From NCBI GenBank assembly GCA_016081115.2, contig CM071926.1, positions 10,367,971 to 10,431,970 on the forward strand: DNA of 64,000 nucleotides, written 5' to 3'. The notes beneath the pieces were generated by a model. The model ran no database searches, was not told the origin of the DNA, and saw only the letters and a list, made by a program, of their open reading frames with translations. Below, piece after piece: positions 46,831-57,114 of this stretch (positions are counted from its first letter, which is position 1; every line of letters starts with the position of its first letter). The position numbers and the translations under genes were made by a program. Source of the DNA: Rehmannia glutinosa. Lineage: Eukaryota > Streptophyta > Magnoliopsida > Lamiales > Orobanchaceae.

Positions 46831-47739
46831 TCCTTCTTTCTTCAAACATCTAAACAAAAACAAACATTCTTTCTACTTAAATCAAAAAATTCGAACCCCC
46901 TATCTCTAAGGTAAGAAATTTCATTCCTCAATTCAACTTGATATCTTACAACTCATCACCTTCTCTTCTTAATTTAAGTTTGAAATTTTGATTTGAGATA
47001 CTTAGAAGACTACTTGAAGACATGCATGCATGGTGGTCAATTTAGAAGACTTGAAGAATAATTGTTAGAGAAATTGGACTACAAGGTAAGATTTGGACAC
47101 TAGAGCCCTTCTCTCTTTTTTTCCTATTTTCTTCAAATTTTAACACCCCTTTTTCATTTTTTGAGATATAGGGGCTGACCTTAGGTGATTTTGAAGGTGA
47201 ACCAAAAATTCCAAATTTGAAGCTTCAACTAGTTCCAATTCACTTGCTACACATGGTAAAGTGTAGTATTTCCAATTCCCTTATCTTCTTTTTTTTCTTC
47301 TTAGTTTTTCACTCATTTTCCTAACTCTAAATTTTTATATTTCTTGACTTAGGGTCTGACCTAAGTGACCTCATACCAAGTTGTGAAATTTATCTTTTTA
47401 TTTCACAACTCTCCAAATTTAAGGTGGGTGGAAAAATCTTTCCAACTTCTAGGTGTTTTATTAAATGCATGTAGACTTTTGATCTTGAGCACTTGAGATA
47501 TATATATTTTATGTATTGCATGTCAATTTTATGTATCAAGTTATGAAATTTCTCAAGTATTGCTCAAAAATGCTATGTATTGAAATTTAGGTGCATGCAT
47601 GTACAATTTAATGTTCTATTTGATGAATTCTTGTATAAAATGAACATGCATGTGTATGATCCTTGAAATCCATGTTTTGTATGACTTATAACCTGGACAA
47701 GTCGAGCATAATTGATTAAATTTCAATTTTTGGACTTAA

Positions 47740-48540
47740 AATGCAAAAATAGAAAGTTGGTGGACATTTTAATAAATTTTTAAGAGTTTTAGGTTAAATA
47801 AAATCAACCTTTAAAAGCCCAAGGACTAGATTGTAAAATTTGAGAAGTTTAAGGGCTACTTTGCAATTTTGAAACTGTACCAGACCTTAATTTTATAATT
47901 TGAAATTTTAACTCTTAAGGGACTGGAAATGACATATTTTAAGTGTATTCCAAAAATCCAAGTGTTTAGAGCTTGGAAAGTAATTTTACTAAAATTGAGG
48001 GACCAAATTGTAAAAGATTAAACTTGAGGACCCAAATGCAATTTTCAGGACTTATACAGCCCATGTACCTGGAAATACTAATTTAACTATAACTTAATTA
48101 TATTTTGGACCCAAGGTTCAAATTTCATAACAATTGGACCCACCCTAAAAGCCTTAAAGGCAATTATTTCAAAATGGGACAAAAATGAGATTTTCAAAAG
48201 TTAAGGGACCTATACTTATTTCTTTTTAAAACTGTTTTTGTACCAATATCCTACTAACCTTAGTGACATTAAACTTAGGGCCTCAAATGACAATTTTAAC
48301 AAATTTGGGGCCAATGTGAGAATTTTATAAAAACTCGACCTCAAACTTTAAAAACTCGAATCTCTAAACAATTTAGAGAATTTAGGAACTGACCTCATAA
48401 TTTTTCAAGGTCGGGATATTTATTTATTCAATTTTTAACCCCAAGAGTATTGGTTTTTACAAAACGGGGCTAATTGTAAATTTTCTTTTATCAAGGACCT
48501 AACTCAATTATTTTCCTTTTACTAAAATAGCCGGAACCTC
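47740..48540 (+). repeat. degenerate repeats around GGACYAAATTGYAAAATT in 5' LTR
   Basis: Phrases such as AAGGACTAGATTGTAAAATT, GGGACCAAATTGTAAAAGAT, GGACCCAAATGCAATTTTC and GGGGCTAATTGTAAATTTTC recur at roughly 40-100 bp spacing. The 3' LTR has the same series at 58960-59900. Confidence 0.7.
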
Positions 48541-49902
48541 GACTTTAATTATTAATTAAAATATTTTAGTTTCTCAAAAATCCCTTGACTTATCGGATCG
48601 TCTTGACCGATTAGTACCCGATCAGCGGCGACTTCCTCGTATTGCGATTTTGAATCTATAACGGACTTATGTTCCACCTAATCTTTCAAGATATCGAAGA
48701 TTTCTTATCCTTCCGATAATCATCTTCATCCAAATAACTCCACCAACGCCATAATTGTCACTCGCGATTTTCGAATATTTTCTGAATCGCTCAATGAATC
48801 AATAATACTCATTGCACGATTGACTACCTGAACTTGTTTTTACTTTCCGCTGAGTCAACTTGGTGTGTCGAGCTCACAATCGAAATGGATACGTCGGGGG
48901 GATGGAACCGGCGCGATTCGGTGCTATTCCACTCTTCCGCCCCATTGTCCTAATCCCGCAACCGAGGGACGGAGTTTGTCCAAGGGGAAGCGGGTCATAG
49001 ATTGGAGGTATAATCATGATTATGACAAATCCGAGGTTTGCTAGCTCCACCGTGGATTTTGTTTTTGCCTATGCAATGATAAGGCGGCAGTCTTGACCCG
49101 ACTTGCTCGGGGAGTTACAAGGAAGAACGAAGGAATCATTTGTCTCGATCCACACGATTCTAGAGTTAATTGGACTGTTTTTGGTTGGGGCTACAAATCC
49201 GCACGCAACCATTAATTGTCTTGCATAGGATCGGCATTACATTCCGTACACAATCCTACCGTCTTGCCCGAATCACATAGTACTTTGTGTGACCACGAAT
49301 CGTTTTTTCTTAAATCGTATAAGTATATTACTTAAATATTTTATCACGACGCTTGTGGGATCGTGTGTGAATTCATGAATCATATCTCACGCTACATACA
49401 ATCAAGTTTTCTCGATCACCCCATCCACCGGGATTTCTGTCTCATCCCCCTCGTTTTCTAACCTTTAGATGAGGACTTTGTTGAAGATGTTGAACCTACC
49501 ACGGACTGAGCTCCCGTGCTCCGCTTGTTGGACTTATGTTCACTTGGTTTTATAACATTGATTTGGGCTTCCTAGACTTGAGTTTTGTGTTGTTTGAGTA
49601 TTTTGAGTCATTTGAGTAGCTAAGCCATGTTGAGAGCCAATTATATTGAGTTTATAGTCATAGTAATGAATCGGGTATCAAAAGAAGTACAAACAAGCAA
49701 ACAACAAGAGATTGATTTGAAGAAACGTCCAAACACGCCCAAATTTCCATTACTAGCAGCGTTTCGTATTTTGGCCATAACTATCTCTAAAAAATTGATA
49801 TTTAGATGATTCAAGTGGCTATGGAAAGCTAAGAGATAGAGATACAACTTTGATGAAGGGCTCAAAATCAAATTCGGACTGTGTTGGGCGCTAAAATAGG
49901 GT

Positions 49903-49918
49903 GGGCGCTGCAGCGCCC
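49903..49918. repeat. perfect GC palindrome in the solo LTR
   Basis: GGGCGCTGCAGCGCCC lies about 115 bp upstream of the TATA box. A second, interrupted inverted repeat (TGGGCGCTG...CAGCGCCCA) lies at about 49952-49980. Confidence 0.85.
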
Positions 49919-50030
49919 GGTACAGAGTTTTCACCCCCAAAAATTAAAGTTGGGCGCTGTCCCGGCGTCGCAGCGCCCATGGGCGGAATTTGCTATGTTC
50001 CTCCACCTTTTTCTTGAACCTTTGAGGGGA

Positions 50031-50038
50031 TATAAATA
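50031..50038 (+). promoter_or_regulatory. TATA box of solo Athila LTR
   Basis: TATAAATA, in the same position relative to the LTR end as 15553-15560. Confidence 0.7.
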
Positions 50039-51296
50039 GAATATGGGAGCCTTGATCTTGGGTATGAAGGAAAGGTCGGGAATACACCCAAGAACACAAG
50101 AAATACATCAATTTCATCAAGGAAGAACCAAGGAAGAATCGGGTCGAATCGAAGCTTGAAGATTGAAGATCAATCGAGAGATTATCCATTTCCTAAGTTT
50201 TCTCATTCTTTGTGCTTTAATCTTTCATTTTAGCTTGTCATGAATATGAACAATTTGTCTATGGGTTGTTTATTTGTAATGAGTAGCTAAACTTCTTTGT
50301 GATTTCCGGGTTTTGAAGTAGATTAATTGAACTCTTGTTGAATGTTTTAATCTTAATTGAAGTTATTGTCTTGAAGCCTATTTGAATACTTTGTTCTTAT
50401 TCTTGTTTTATCATTTGGCCAATGATTTAGCATGTTTGATATATTGATTCATAATTCGAGAGATGAGTTTCAATATTAGATCTTGAGTACTTGACATGAA
50501 TATTAGCATAATCGAGAGGTTGTGAAAATTTGTGAGGATATGTGATCTTTTGTGCATTTGAGAGTTGTGTATCTTATGTTGAGTAGAGATGCTAGCATAG
50601 ATATTTCAATCTACACTTTATATACATCTCGACAGGGGAGGATAAAATACCGTTGTGATCGTCTTATAGGTGTATTGATAATAACTTTGGCTTTGATTAA
50701 ATCGTAAAACAAGAGGAATATTAATTGAAACCATAACCCGGGAATCCATTTCATTTCCCTTGGTAATTCCACTATTATTTTCATCTTGTGTTTTTGAGGT
50801 TATTCTTATCTTTTCTTCCACAACAATCACTCAATTTCGATCGTCTAAATAAAAATAAGGCTATCTTAGTTCAATACTTATCGCATTAATTTATTAGTCT
50901 TTGTGGATACGACCTTGCTTACCCTATTCTATAAACTACACCGTACACTTTGCGGTGAAGCTAAAAATAAGGCGAACAACTTACTATCTATTGTTGTTGA
51001 TGTTGCTCGACTTGTTTCTTGTATTCGCTTTTGGACTCTTTTATTCTCTTTCATTATGGTCTGTAACTTAAGGGCGTAGGACCCTTTGACTATTAAGTTG
51101 TTATCTTTAGTTGTTCTCGGGGATGTAATTTGGATATTTGTTGGACTGTAAGTTGTAACTCGTACTTGTTCTTTATTTCCGCTGCTATTTGACTCTATTC
51201 CATTGGGATTTCGTTGATATTGTCTAGACTGTTTAGTTTACTTGTATTTAAGTTGTGGATCATCGTCGCGTCCCGTGTGGGGCGTGACAGTTAGAG

Positions 51297-51308
51297 TGGT
51301 ATCAGATC
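51297..51308 (+). promoter_or_regulatory. primer binding site of chromovirus
   Basis: TGGTATCAGATC, seven bases after the 5' LTR end. Met-tRNA type. Confidence 0.85.
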
Positions 51309-51584
51309 TCGGCTAGTAAGATGGAAACTTACACCGAGCTGACCCAGGATAGGACCCTCGGTCTGTGTTTTGGGTAGTACCGCGACTTGACTAATTAGTG
51401 TGAAATCGATTTCAATTTGGTGTAGAACCATATTATTGAGATTGAAACTAAGTTAAAACGCATATTTGGAGGTTCCATAGTCATACTTGTCTTGACTTAG
51501 TTGACTCTTGACTGACTTTCTTTGTTCATTCTTTCCTTATTCCCTCCTTATCTTTCCTTTACCTTTGACTGATCCGCCTTAGTT

Positions 51585-52260
51585 TTGTTTGATCAGGATG
51601 GAGCCGTGCCACCTACTTGGTGGGACGTTTTTGAGGCCTGTGCCGAGCGGGATTACTTCCGGGCACTTACGATACACAGGCACCGGGAGAGTATTCAAGC
51701 TACCTCAGAGCTGTCCGAGGAGTGCCATCGTAATAGGGACTTGACACAGAGCCTGGCAAGGAGCCAAGACGAAAAGAACGAGTTGACCATCATTATTAAG
51801 GACCGCGACAACACTATACGGGCGGGAGGATTAGATCTGATTATCCAGAGCGCGCTGGATAATATGCGAGAAAAATGAAGAGAGCGAGTGATGGCCGCCA
51901 GAAGTGGGAGATGGACACGCACATGTCTCGAGACATCATTGAGCGCTTGAGGAGACCCTCATCAAGCGTATGACCGTGATAGAGGATCTTACATGTGCCC
52001 TAGCCCGGTGAGATGCCGCTTTGGAGGCGCTTTGGTTTGCTAATGCACGCCATTCCCACCACCCGAGGTGGAGCCCGTACCCGACGCCGAGGAGGACCCG
52101 AGGAGGACCCCGAGGAGGATCCAATCGAGGTCGGAGAGTCCGAGGCACTTGAGGTCGCTCTCCGCTTGATGATGCGCAGGATTTGAGCAATGGGCTGGAT
52201 TTTGTCGATTGGCCCGAGGTCGAGGTGCCACCTCGGCCACCCAAGTCCCGATTATGGATA
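51585..52260 (+). pseudogene. extra reading frame upstream of chromovirus gag, unknown function
   Basis: The open frame 51585-51878 includes PPTWWDVFEACAERDYFRAL and a helix-rich segment (SEECHRNRDLTQSLARSQDE). Similar-looking coding sequence continues in other frames to about 52260 with an acidic Pro/Glu-rich end (EVEVPPRPPKS). It precedes the basic start of gag. I do not recognise the family. It could be a gag N-terminal extension or a separate accessory ORF. Confidence 0.5.
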
Positions 52261-52585
52261 TAGCCGCTAGTGACGATGATGGAGACCTCACCGAGTAGTT
52301 AGCTTGATTGTTAGATTGTGCTCGCGTTGTTGTAGACACTTATTCCACCCTGTTGTACCTTGCTTTCTATTGTATTAGATTCATTGTATTTTGATTCGAG
52401 ATGTATCTTTGACTCGGTATTACTTGTTTGTACTTCTTGGGTGTATTCAAATAATGGATATGCCTTTTTCTATTTATTCAGGTGTCTTGTATTTGTTGTT
52501 ACTTTTCCTACGATATAATTTGCTTTACGCGAATAATTATTGTATTCATTTACTCGTGGATTGCAACTAACACTTCAAGATACGA

Positions 52586-53330
52586 ATGGAAATGGTCGAC
52601 ATCGTGGACGTGGAAGACCTCGGCCGAGTTCCCCCAGGGAATGACGACGTACCCGGGGGCCGGGTACCCTCCCCGAATTACCACCGCCTCATCCACTGCT
52701 GCAGAGACAACTTGACCGCACGGACTCTCTACAACAAAATCTTGGTTTTCATGAGGCAACAAGCGGAGCCTCAACACCGTGCTCCTCGAACCCGCTAGAG
52801 AGGCGAACGATCGCACATTGGAGCGTTTCCTATGGTTCGACCCATCGGCTTTCTTAGGAGAGCCAGCCGACGACTTAAAGCGAGAAGAATGGATAGAAAG
52901 TGGAAAATATCTTCAATGCTCTCCAATATTCGGATGAGCGAGAAGTCACACTCGCCGTATTTCATCTAGAATCGGTCACTAGACTCGGTGGAGGGCGGTT
53001 GAGAGAAGGTGGGAATAGGACCGAGTAGCGAACATGGGGAAATTTCTTAGCCGAGTTCAATGAACAGACATTCCACAGTTGTGAAAGAGGCGCGGGATGA
53101 ATTCCATAGGTTGAGGCAGAGGAACATGTTTGTAGCTCAAGATGAGTCCGACTTTCATCGATTGTCCAAGTATGCTATGGGGACAATCGATCTGAGAGAG
53201 GACAAACTTTACAAGTTCACACGAGGATTGAAGTCGAACTTAAAAAACAATTGTTGATCGTTGAACCGACAACCTACTCACCGCCATGATAAAAGCAGCT
53301 CTCCGCATCGAGTCGAGATCGAACCGTATT
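52586..53330 (+). pseudogene. chromovirus gag, capsid region, degenerate
   Basis: A frame near 52586 resembles a basic gag start. Near 52830-53060, in shifting frames, are FLWFDPSAFLGEPADDLK-like and WGNFLAEFNEQTF-like pieces typical of the gypsy gag domain. The frame 53060-53257 gives EARDEFHRLRQRNMFVAQDE and LREDKLYKFTRGLKS. The zinc knuckle follows in the next feature. Confidence 0.7.
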
Positions 53331-54117
53331 GGGCAGATTCAGCAGAGTAGGCCATCAAACAGTCTCAAGAGGAGAGTCAGTGGGACAACCATCTAAACAG
53401 CCTGCTAAGTTTCAGAAGGGACCAGTTAATAAGACAGATAAAGAGAAGGGACCAGTACAAGGAAAGTCGGGTCAAGTGTGTGCACATTGCCAGAAACCGG
53501 GACATACTGCCAATGATTGTTGGCATAAACAAGGAAAGTGTTTGCTTATTTGTGGTAATCAGCTCAAATTTGAAAGATTGCCCAAAATACGAAGATCGAA
53601 ACAAACGGTGCGGCCCGGTTTCGCAACGCTGGGCAATGGCCAGGGTAATCGGGCAAGGATTCCCGCTCGAGCATTTGCACTCGCCAGACATGAGGCTCCG
53701 GAGGCAACAGACGTGGTGGAAGGTACACTTCTAGTATCTAACCACTACGCTAAAATACTATTTGACCCTGGATCAACGCATTCATTTGTCGCACCGCATT
53801 TTGTACACAAACTGCATGCATGCATGGAACATATGCCCATATGTCTAGAAGTGTCAACTCCTATGGGCGCGAGCCAAATAACAGATATTATCTATAACGC
53901 ATGCGAAGTTAAGATTGATGAGATAAAGTTTCCTGACGATTTGATCTTATTACCTATATTCGAATACGACGTGATATTGGGAATGAACTGGTTGTCTGCA
54001 CACCATGCACAAATGGACTGCCATAACAAGTCCATTAAGCTATGTGAACCGGAAAGCCCGAAGTGGAAATTTCGGGAAGGGCACGAGTTAAGATTGTCCC
54101 AATCATTTCAGCAATAA
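53329..54117 (+). CDS. chromovirus gag C-terminus (CCHC) and protease
   Basis: A 262-codon open frame. The zinc knuckle CAHCQKPGHTANDC is near residues 51-64. The protease region begins with VEGTLLVSNHYAKILFDPGS and continues THSFVAPHFVHKL, PDDLILLPIFEYDVILGMNW and LSAHHAQMDC. The active-site triplet reads Asp-Pro-Gly, where the family usually has Asp-Ser/Thr-Gly, which is likely inactivating. The frame stops before RT. It is the longest intact coding piece of this element. Confidence 0.82.
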   Translation: MGRFSRVGHQTVSRGESVGQPSKQPAKFQKGPVNKTDKEKGPVQGKSGQVCAHCQKPGHTANDCWHKQGKCLLICGNQLKFERLPKIRRSKQTVRPGFATLGNGQGNRARIPARAFALARHEAPEATDVVEGTLLVSNHYAKILFDPGSTHSFVAPHFVHKLHACMEHMPICLEVSTPMGASQITDIIYNACEVKIDEIKFPDDLILLPIFEYDVILGMNWLSAHHAQMDCHNKSIKLCEPESPKWKFREGHELRLSQSFQQ

Positions 54118-55065
54118 AAGCGAGGAAGGCGATCGCTAGAGGGCACAAGGGTACTTAGTGTTTGTAATTAACAAACCCAAGGTTGAGACACAAATTAACC
54201 AAGTACCTATAGTATCGTAATACACGGATGTATTTCCACAAGAACTCACCACTGTCCCTCCAGGATAGGAAGTCGAGTTCACCATCGAGGTATTATCGGG
54301 AACCGCCCCAATTGCTAGAACACCATATAGAATGGCTCCTCTTGAGTTGCAAGAGTTGAAGATGCAATTACGGTGATGGATGTGGTATTTATCCGACCGA
54401 GTGCGTCTCCGTGTGGAGCACTGCTTCGTTTGTCAAAAAGAAGGATGACACATTAAGATCGTGTATAGATTATCGTGGTCTTAGTAGCGTGACCATCAAG
54501 AACAAATATCCCATCCCGAGGATAGATGAACTATTTGATCAACTTCAAGGAGCGACAAAGTGTACTCGAAGTTTGATTTACAACAAGGATATTACCAATC
54601 AAGATCCGCGAAGAAGACATTTCCAAAATCGCATTTCAAACTCGATATGGACACTACGAGTTTGTAGTGATGCCTTTTGTCCGACGAACGACCGGCAACA
54701 TTTATGGACCTAATGCATCGAGTCTTTCAACCTTATTTGGATCAATTCATAGTGATATTCATTGATGACATACTCGTATACTCTAAGTCTAGAGAAGAGC
54801 ATGAACGTCATCCAAAAATCATTTTGGAGACACTACGAGAGGATAAGTTGTATGCCAAATTCAAAGAAGTGCGATTTTGGCTTAGTGAAGTCGCGTTCTT
54901 GGGACACATAGTATCCGACACCGGGATTGCCGTAGATCCTTCAAGGTACAAACAATGGTTGAATGGAAACAACCCGAGTCTCAGAACGGAGATTAGGAGT
55001 TTCTAGACTAGCTGGATATTATCAAAGATTTATTCAGACTTCTAAGATAGCGGACCGCTCACTCG
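54118..55065 (+). pseudogene. chromovirus reverse transcriptase, frameshifted
   Basis: Translation gives FVKKKDDTLRSCIDYRGLSS, VTIKNKYPIPRIDELFDQLQ (54411-54560), and in the next frame RPATFMDLMHRVFQPYLDQF and FIDDILVYSKSREEH (54690-54810) with the FIDD active site. LYAKFKEVRFWLSEVAFLGH and IVSDTGIAVDPS follow. These are consecutive gypsy RT blocks. At least two frame changes (54560-54690) disrupt the domain. Confidence 0.85.
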
Positions 55066-55560
55066 ACTAACCTGCAGAAGGAAGTCAAGTTTGAGTGGAA
55101 TGACAAGTGCGAGGCTAGTTTCAAGAGTCAAGAAATGACTTACTACGACTCGTCTTAGCTCTTCCAAAGGGAACAAAAAACTTTATCGTCTACAAATGAT
55201 GCATCGAAGGAAGACTAGGAGCAAGTGCTCATGCGGGAAGGAAAGGTCATCGCTATGCATCACGAAAGCTCAAGCCGTATGAAGCTAATTATCCAACGCA
55301 TGACTTGGAATCGGCGATAGTGTTCGCGTTAAAGAAATAGAGACACTATCTCGATGGAGCAACATTCACGGTTTTCACATCATAAGAGCTTGAAGTATCT
55401 ATTATCCCGAGAAAGATCTCAACTGAGGCAACGGAGATGGATGGAGTTGATTGAGGACTATCACTTTGATATTCAATACCATCCCGGAAAGCTAACGTAG
55501 TAGCCGACGCTTTGAGCGGCGAGCTTAGCCGGACTTACGATTCGAGAGTGGGAATCATTA
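55066..55560 (+). pseudogene. chromovirus RNase H, degenerate
   Basis: Pieces include YEANYPTHDLESAIVFALKK (about 55280-55337), RHYLDGATFTVFT and KANVVADALS (about 55489-55515). These are the hallmark RNase H blocks of gypsy pol. In-frame stops interrupt it. Confidence 0.75.
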
Positions 55561-55779
55561 GAAGAGCCGAGCAATTGGAATCGACGAGAACCAATACTCA
55601 TATTTCATGTGCTAACATTTTAGTTAAACCCGATCTGTTGAATGAGATCAAGGAAGACAGGGGGATGATGTGCATCTTCAAAAACTCGAAGCGAGAAGAT
55701 ACTTAAAGGAGAGAGATCGGGAATTCTCGGTGCATGAAGATGGGGTTATCGATTTTGGAATTGAGTTTGTGTACCGAGT

Positions 55780-56700
55780 GACGAGCGATTAGAAATAAAA
55801 TCCTAAGCAGAGGCACACCGTTCGAAATACACTATACATCTTGGAGGAAACAAGATGTATAAGGATTTGAAACGGAGTTATTGGTGGGTAAACATGAAGA
55901 ACCAGGTAGCGGAGTTCGTTGCGAGATGTTTGACTTGTCAACGAGTAAAAGAAACACCAACGACCATCCGGTTTACTACAACCGTTGAGAATTCCGAGTG
56001 GAAATGCAAACACATAACGATGGACTTCGTGACGGATCTACCAAGGACCGGATGAGGCCATGATGCTATTTGGGTAGTTGTAGATCGACTAACGAAATCG
56101 CACACTTCTTACCCATCAAGAAAACGATAGCTTGCGAAAACTTGCGCAGATTTATATCCGAGAGATCATTCGACCGCATAGAGTACATGTTGACATAGTA
56201 TCGACAGAGACCCGAGGTTTGTCTCCGGATCGGAAGTGCTTGCACGAGGAATTGGGTACCTCACTAAGTTTCAAAGACAACGCACATCCACAAACCGATG
56301 GACGACCGAGCGAACGATTCAAACCCTTGAAGATATGCTACGAGCCTGCACATTGGACTTCTAAGGAAGTTGGGATTCGCACTTACCATTAGCCGAGTTC
56401 GCCTACAATAACAACTATCGTGCCACGATTGGGATGGCACCCTACGAGGCATTATATGGGCGAAAATGTAGATCCACACTACACTTTGGGAGATTGATGA
56501 CCAATGGACTCGAAGAGAAACGAAAGTCGCCCTCGATTCTAAAGGTCGACTTAGTTTAGGAGACCATGGAGAAGGTCAAGCTGATCAAGGAGCGGATTCG
56601 CACAGCTCAGAGCGGCCAAAAGAGTTACGCGGGCAAGAGAAGAAAGGATTTGGAATTTGAAGTCGAAGATGAAGTATTTCTCGGACTCTCACCACGAAAG
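55780..56700 (+). pseudogene. chromovirus integrase, degenerate
   Basis: The frame at 55855-56055 contains MYKDLKRSYWWVNMKNQVAE, then CLTCQRVKE (the Cys pair of the HHCC site) and KHITMDFVTDLPRTG with the first catalytic Asp. Later pieces give VDIVSTETRGLSPD, NAHPQTDGRPSERF (with the Glu) and PLAEFAYNNN-type sequence (about 56390-56420). Stops at 56053 and frame changes disrupt it. The region between RNase H and integrase (55560-55780) keeps linker sequence only. Confidence 0.78.
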
Positions 56701-57098
56701 GATTGATAAATCCGAAGAAAGAAGGCAAGTTGAGTCCGAGATATGTTGGACCTTACAAGATTTTACAGAGGATCGGAAGTTAGCCTCTCGACTCGAGTTA
56801 CCACACCATATGCGGGAATGCACGATGTATTCCATGTATCGAGATTGAAGAAGTATCAACCGATCCCGAACATATCATCACTCATGATACTCCTCCTCTA
56901 ATGGAAAATTTATCCTACACCGAGAGGCCGATCCGGATCATTGATCGCCAGATACATCGATTGCGTAAGAGGAGATTCCAATGGTTAAAGTGGTGTGGCG
57001 AACCACAATCGAGACGAAGACGAAACGTGGGAGATGGAAGAAGACATAAGGAATCAATATCCAGAACTATTCTGAAGAGAATTTGGGGACCAAATTCT
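56701..57098 (+). pseudogene. chromovirus integrase C-terminus with chromodomain-like tail
   Basis: Frames from 56870 to 57098 give PIRIIDRQIHRLRKRRFQWL, then a degraded continuation in which a shifted frame would give the short acidic segment and the NLGTKFF-like end. This tail position and wording are typical of Tekay-type chromodomains, which guide integration to heterochromatin. Frame changes break the key aromatic positions. Confidence 0.65.
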
Positions 57099-57101
57099 TT
57101 T

Positions 57102-57114
57102 AAGAAGGGAAGGG
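57102..57114 (+). promoter_or_regulatory. polypurine tract of chromovirus
   Basis: AAGAAGGGAAGGG directly precedes the 3' LTR start TGTGAAGCC. Confidence 0.92.

Larger units (their letters stand above)
49537..50978 (+). repeat. solo LTR of Athila-type element
   Basis: It starts TGTTCACTTGG and ends GGCGAACA. It is flanked by the perfect duplication ACTTA (49532-49536, 50979-50983). The uninterrupted sequence in the partner LTR at 60925-60945 reads GTTGGACTTACTATCTATTG, confirming the empty site. The second half matches the Athila LTR at 14995-16495. No internal element sequence remains, so LTR-LTR recombination removed it. Confidence 0.95.
45865..51289 (+). repeat. 5' LTR of chromovirus, containing a solo LTR
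   Basis: The length is 5425 bp including the 1442-bp Athila-type solo LTR and 5-bp duplication, so about 3978 bp of its own. It lacks an 80-bp or so segment present in the partner at about 58998-59083. It carries CTTCAAA-type repeats (46676-46830) and degenerate GGACYAAATTGYAAAA repeats (47740-48540). Confidence 0.88.
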
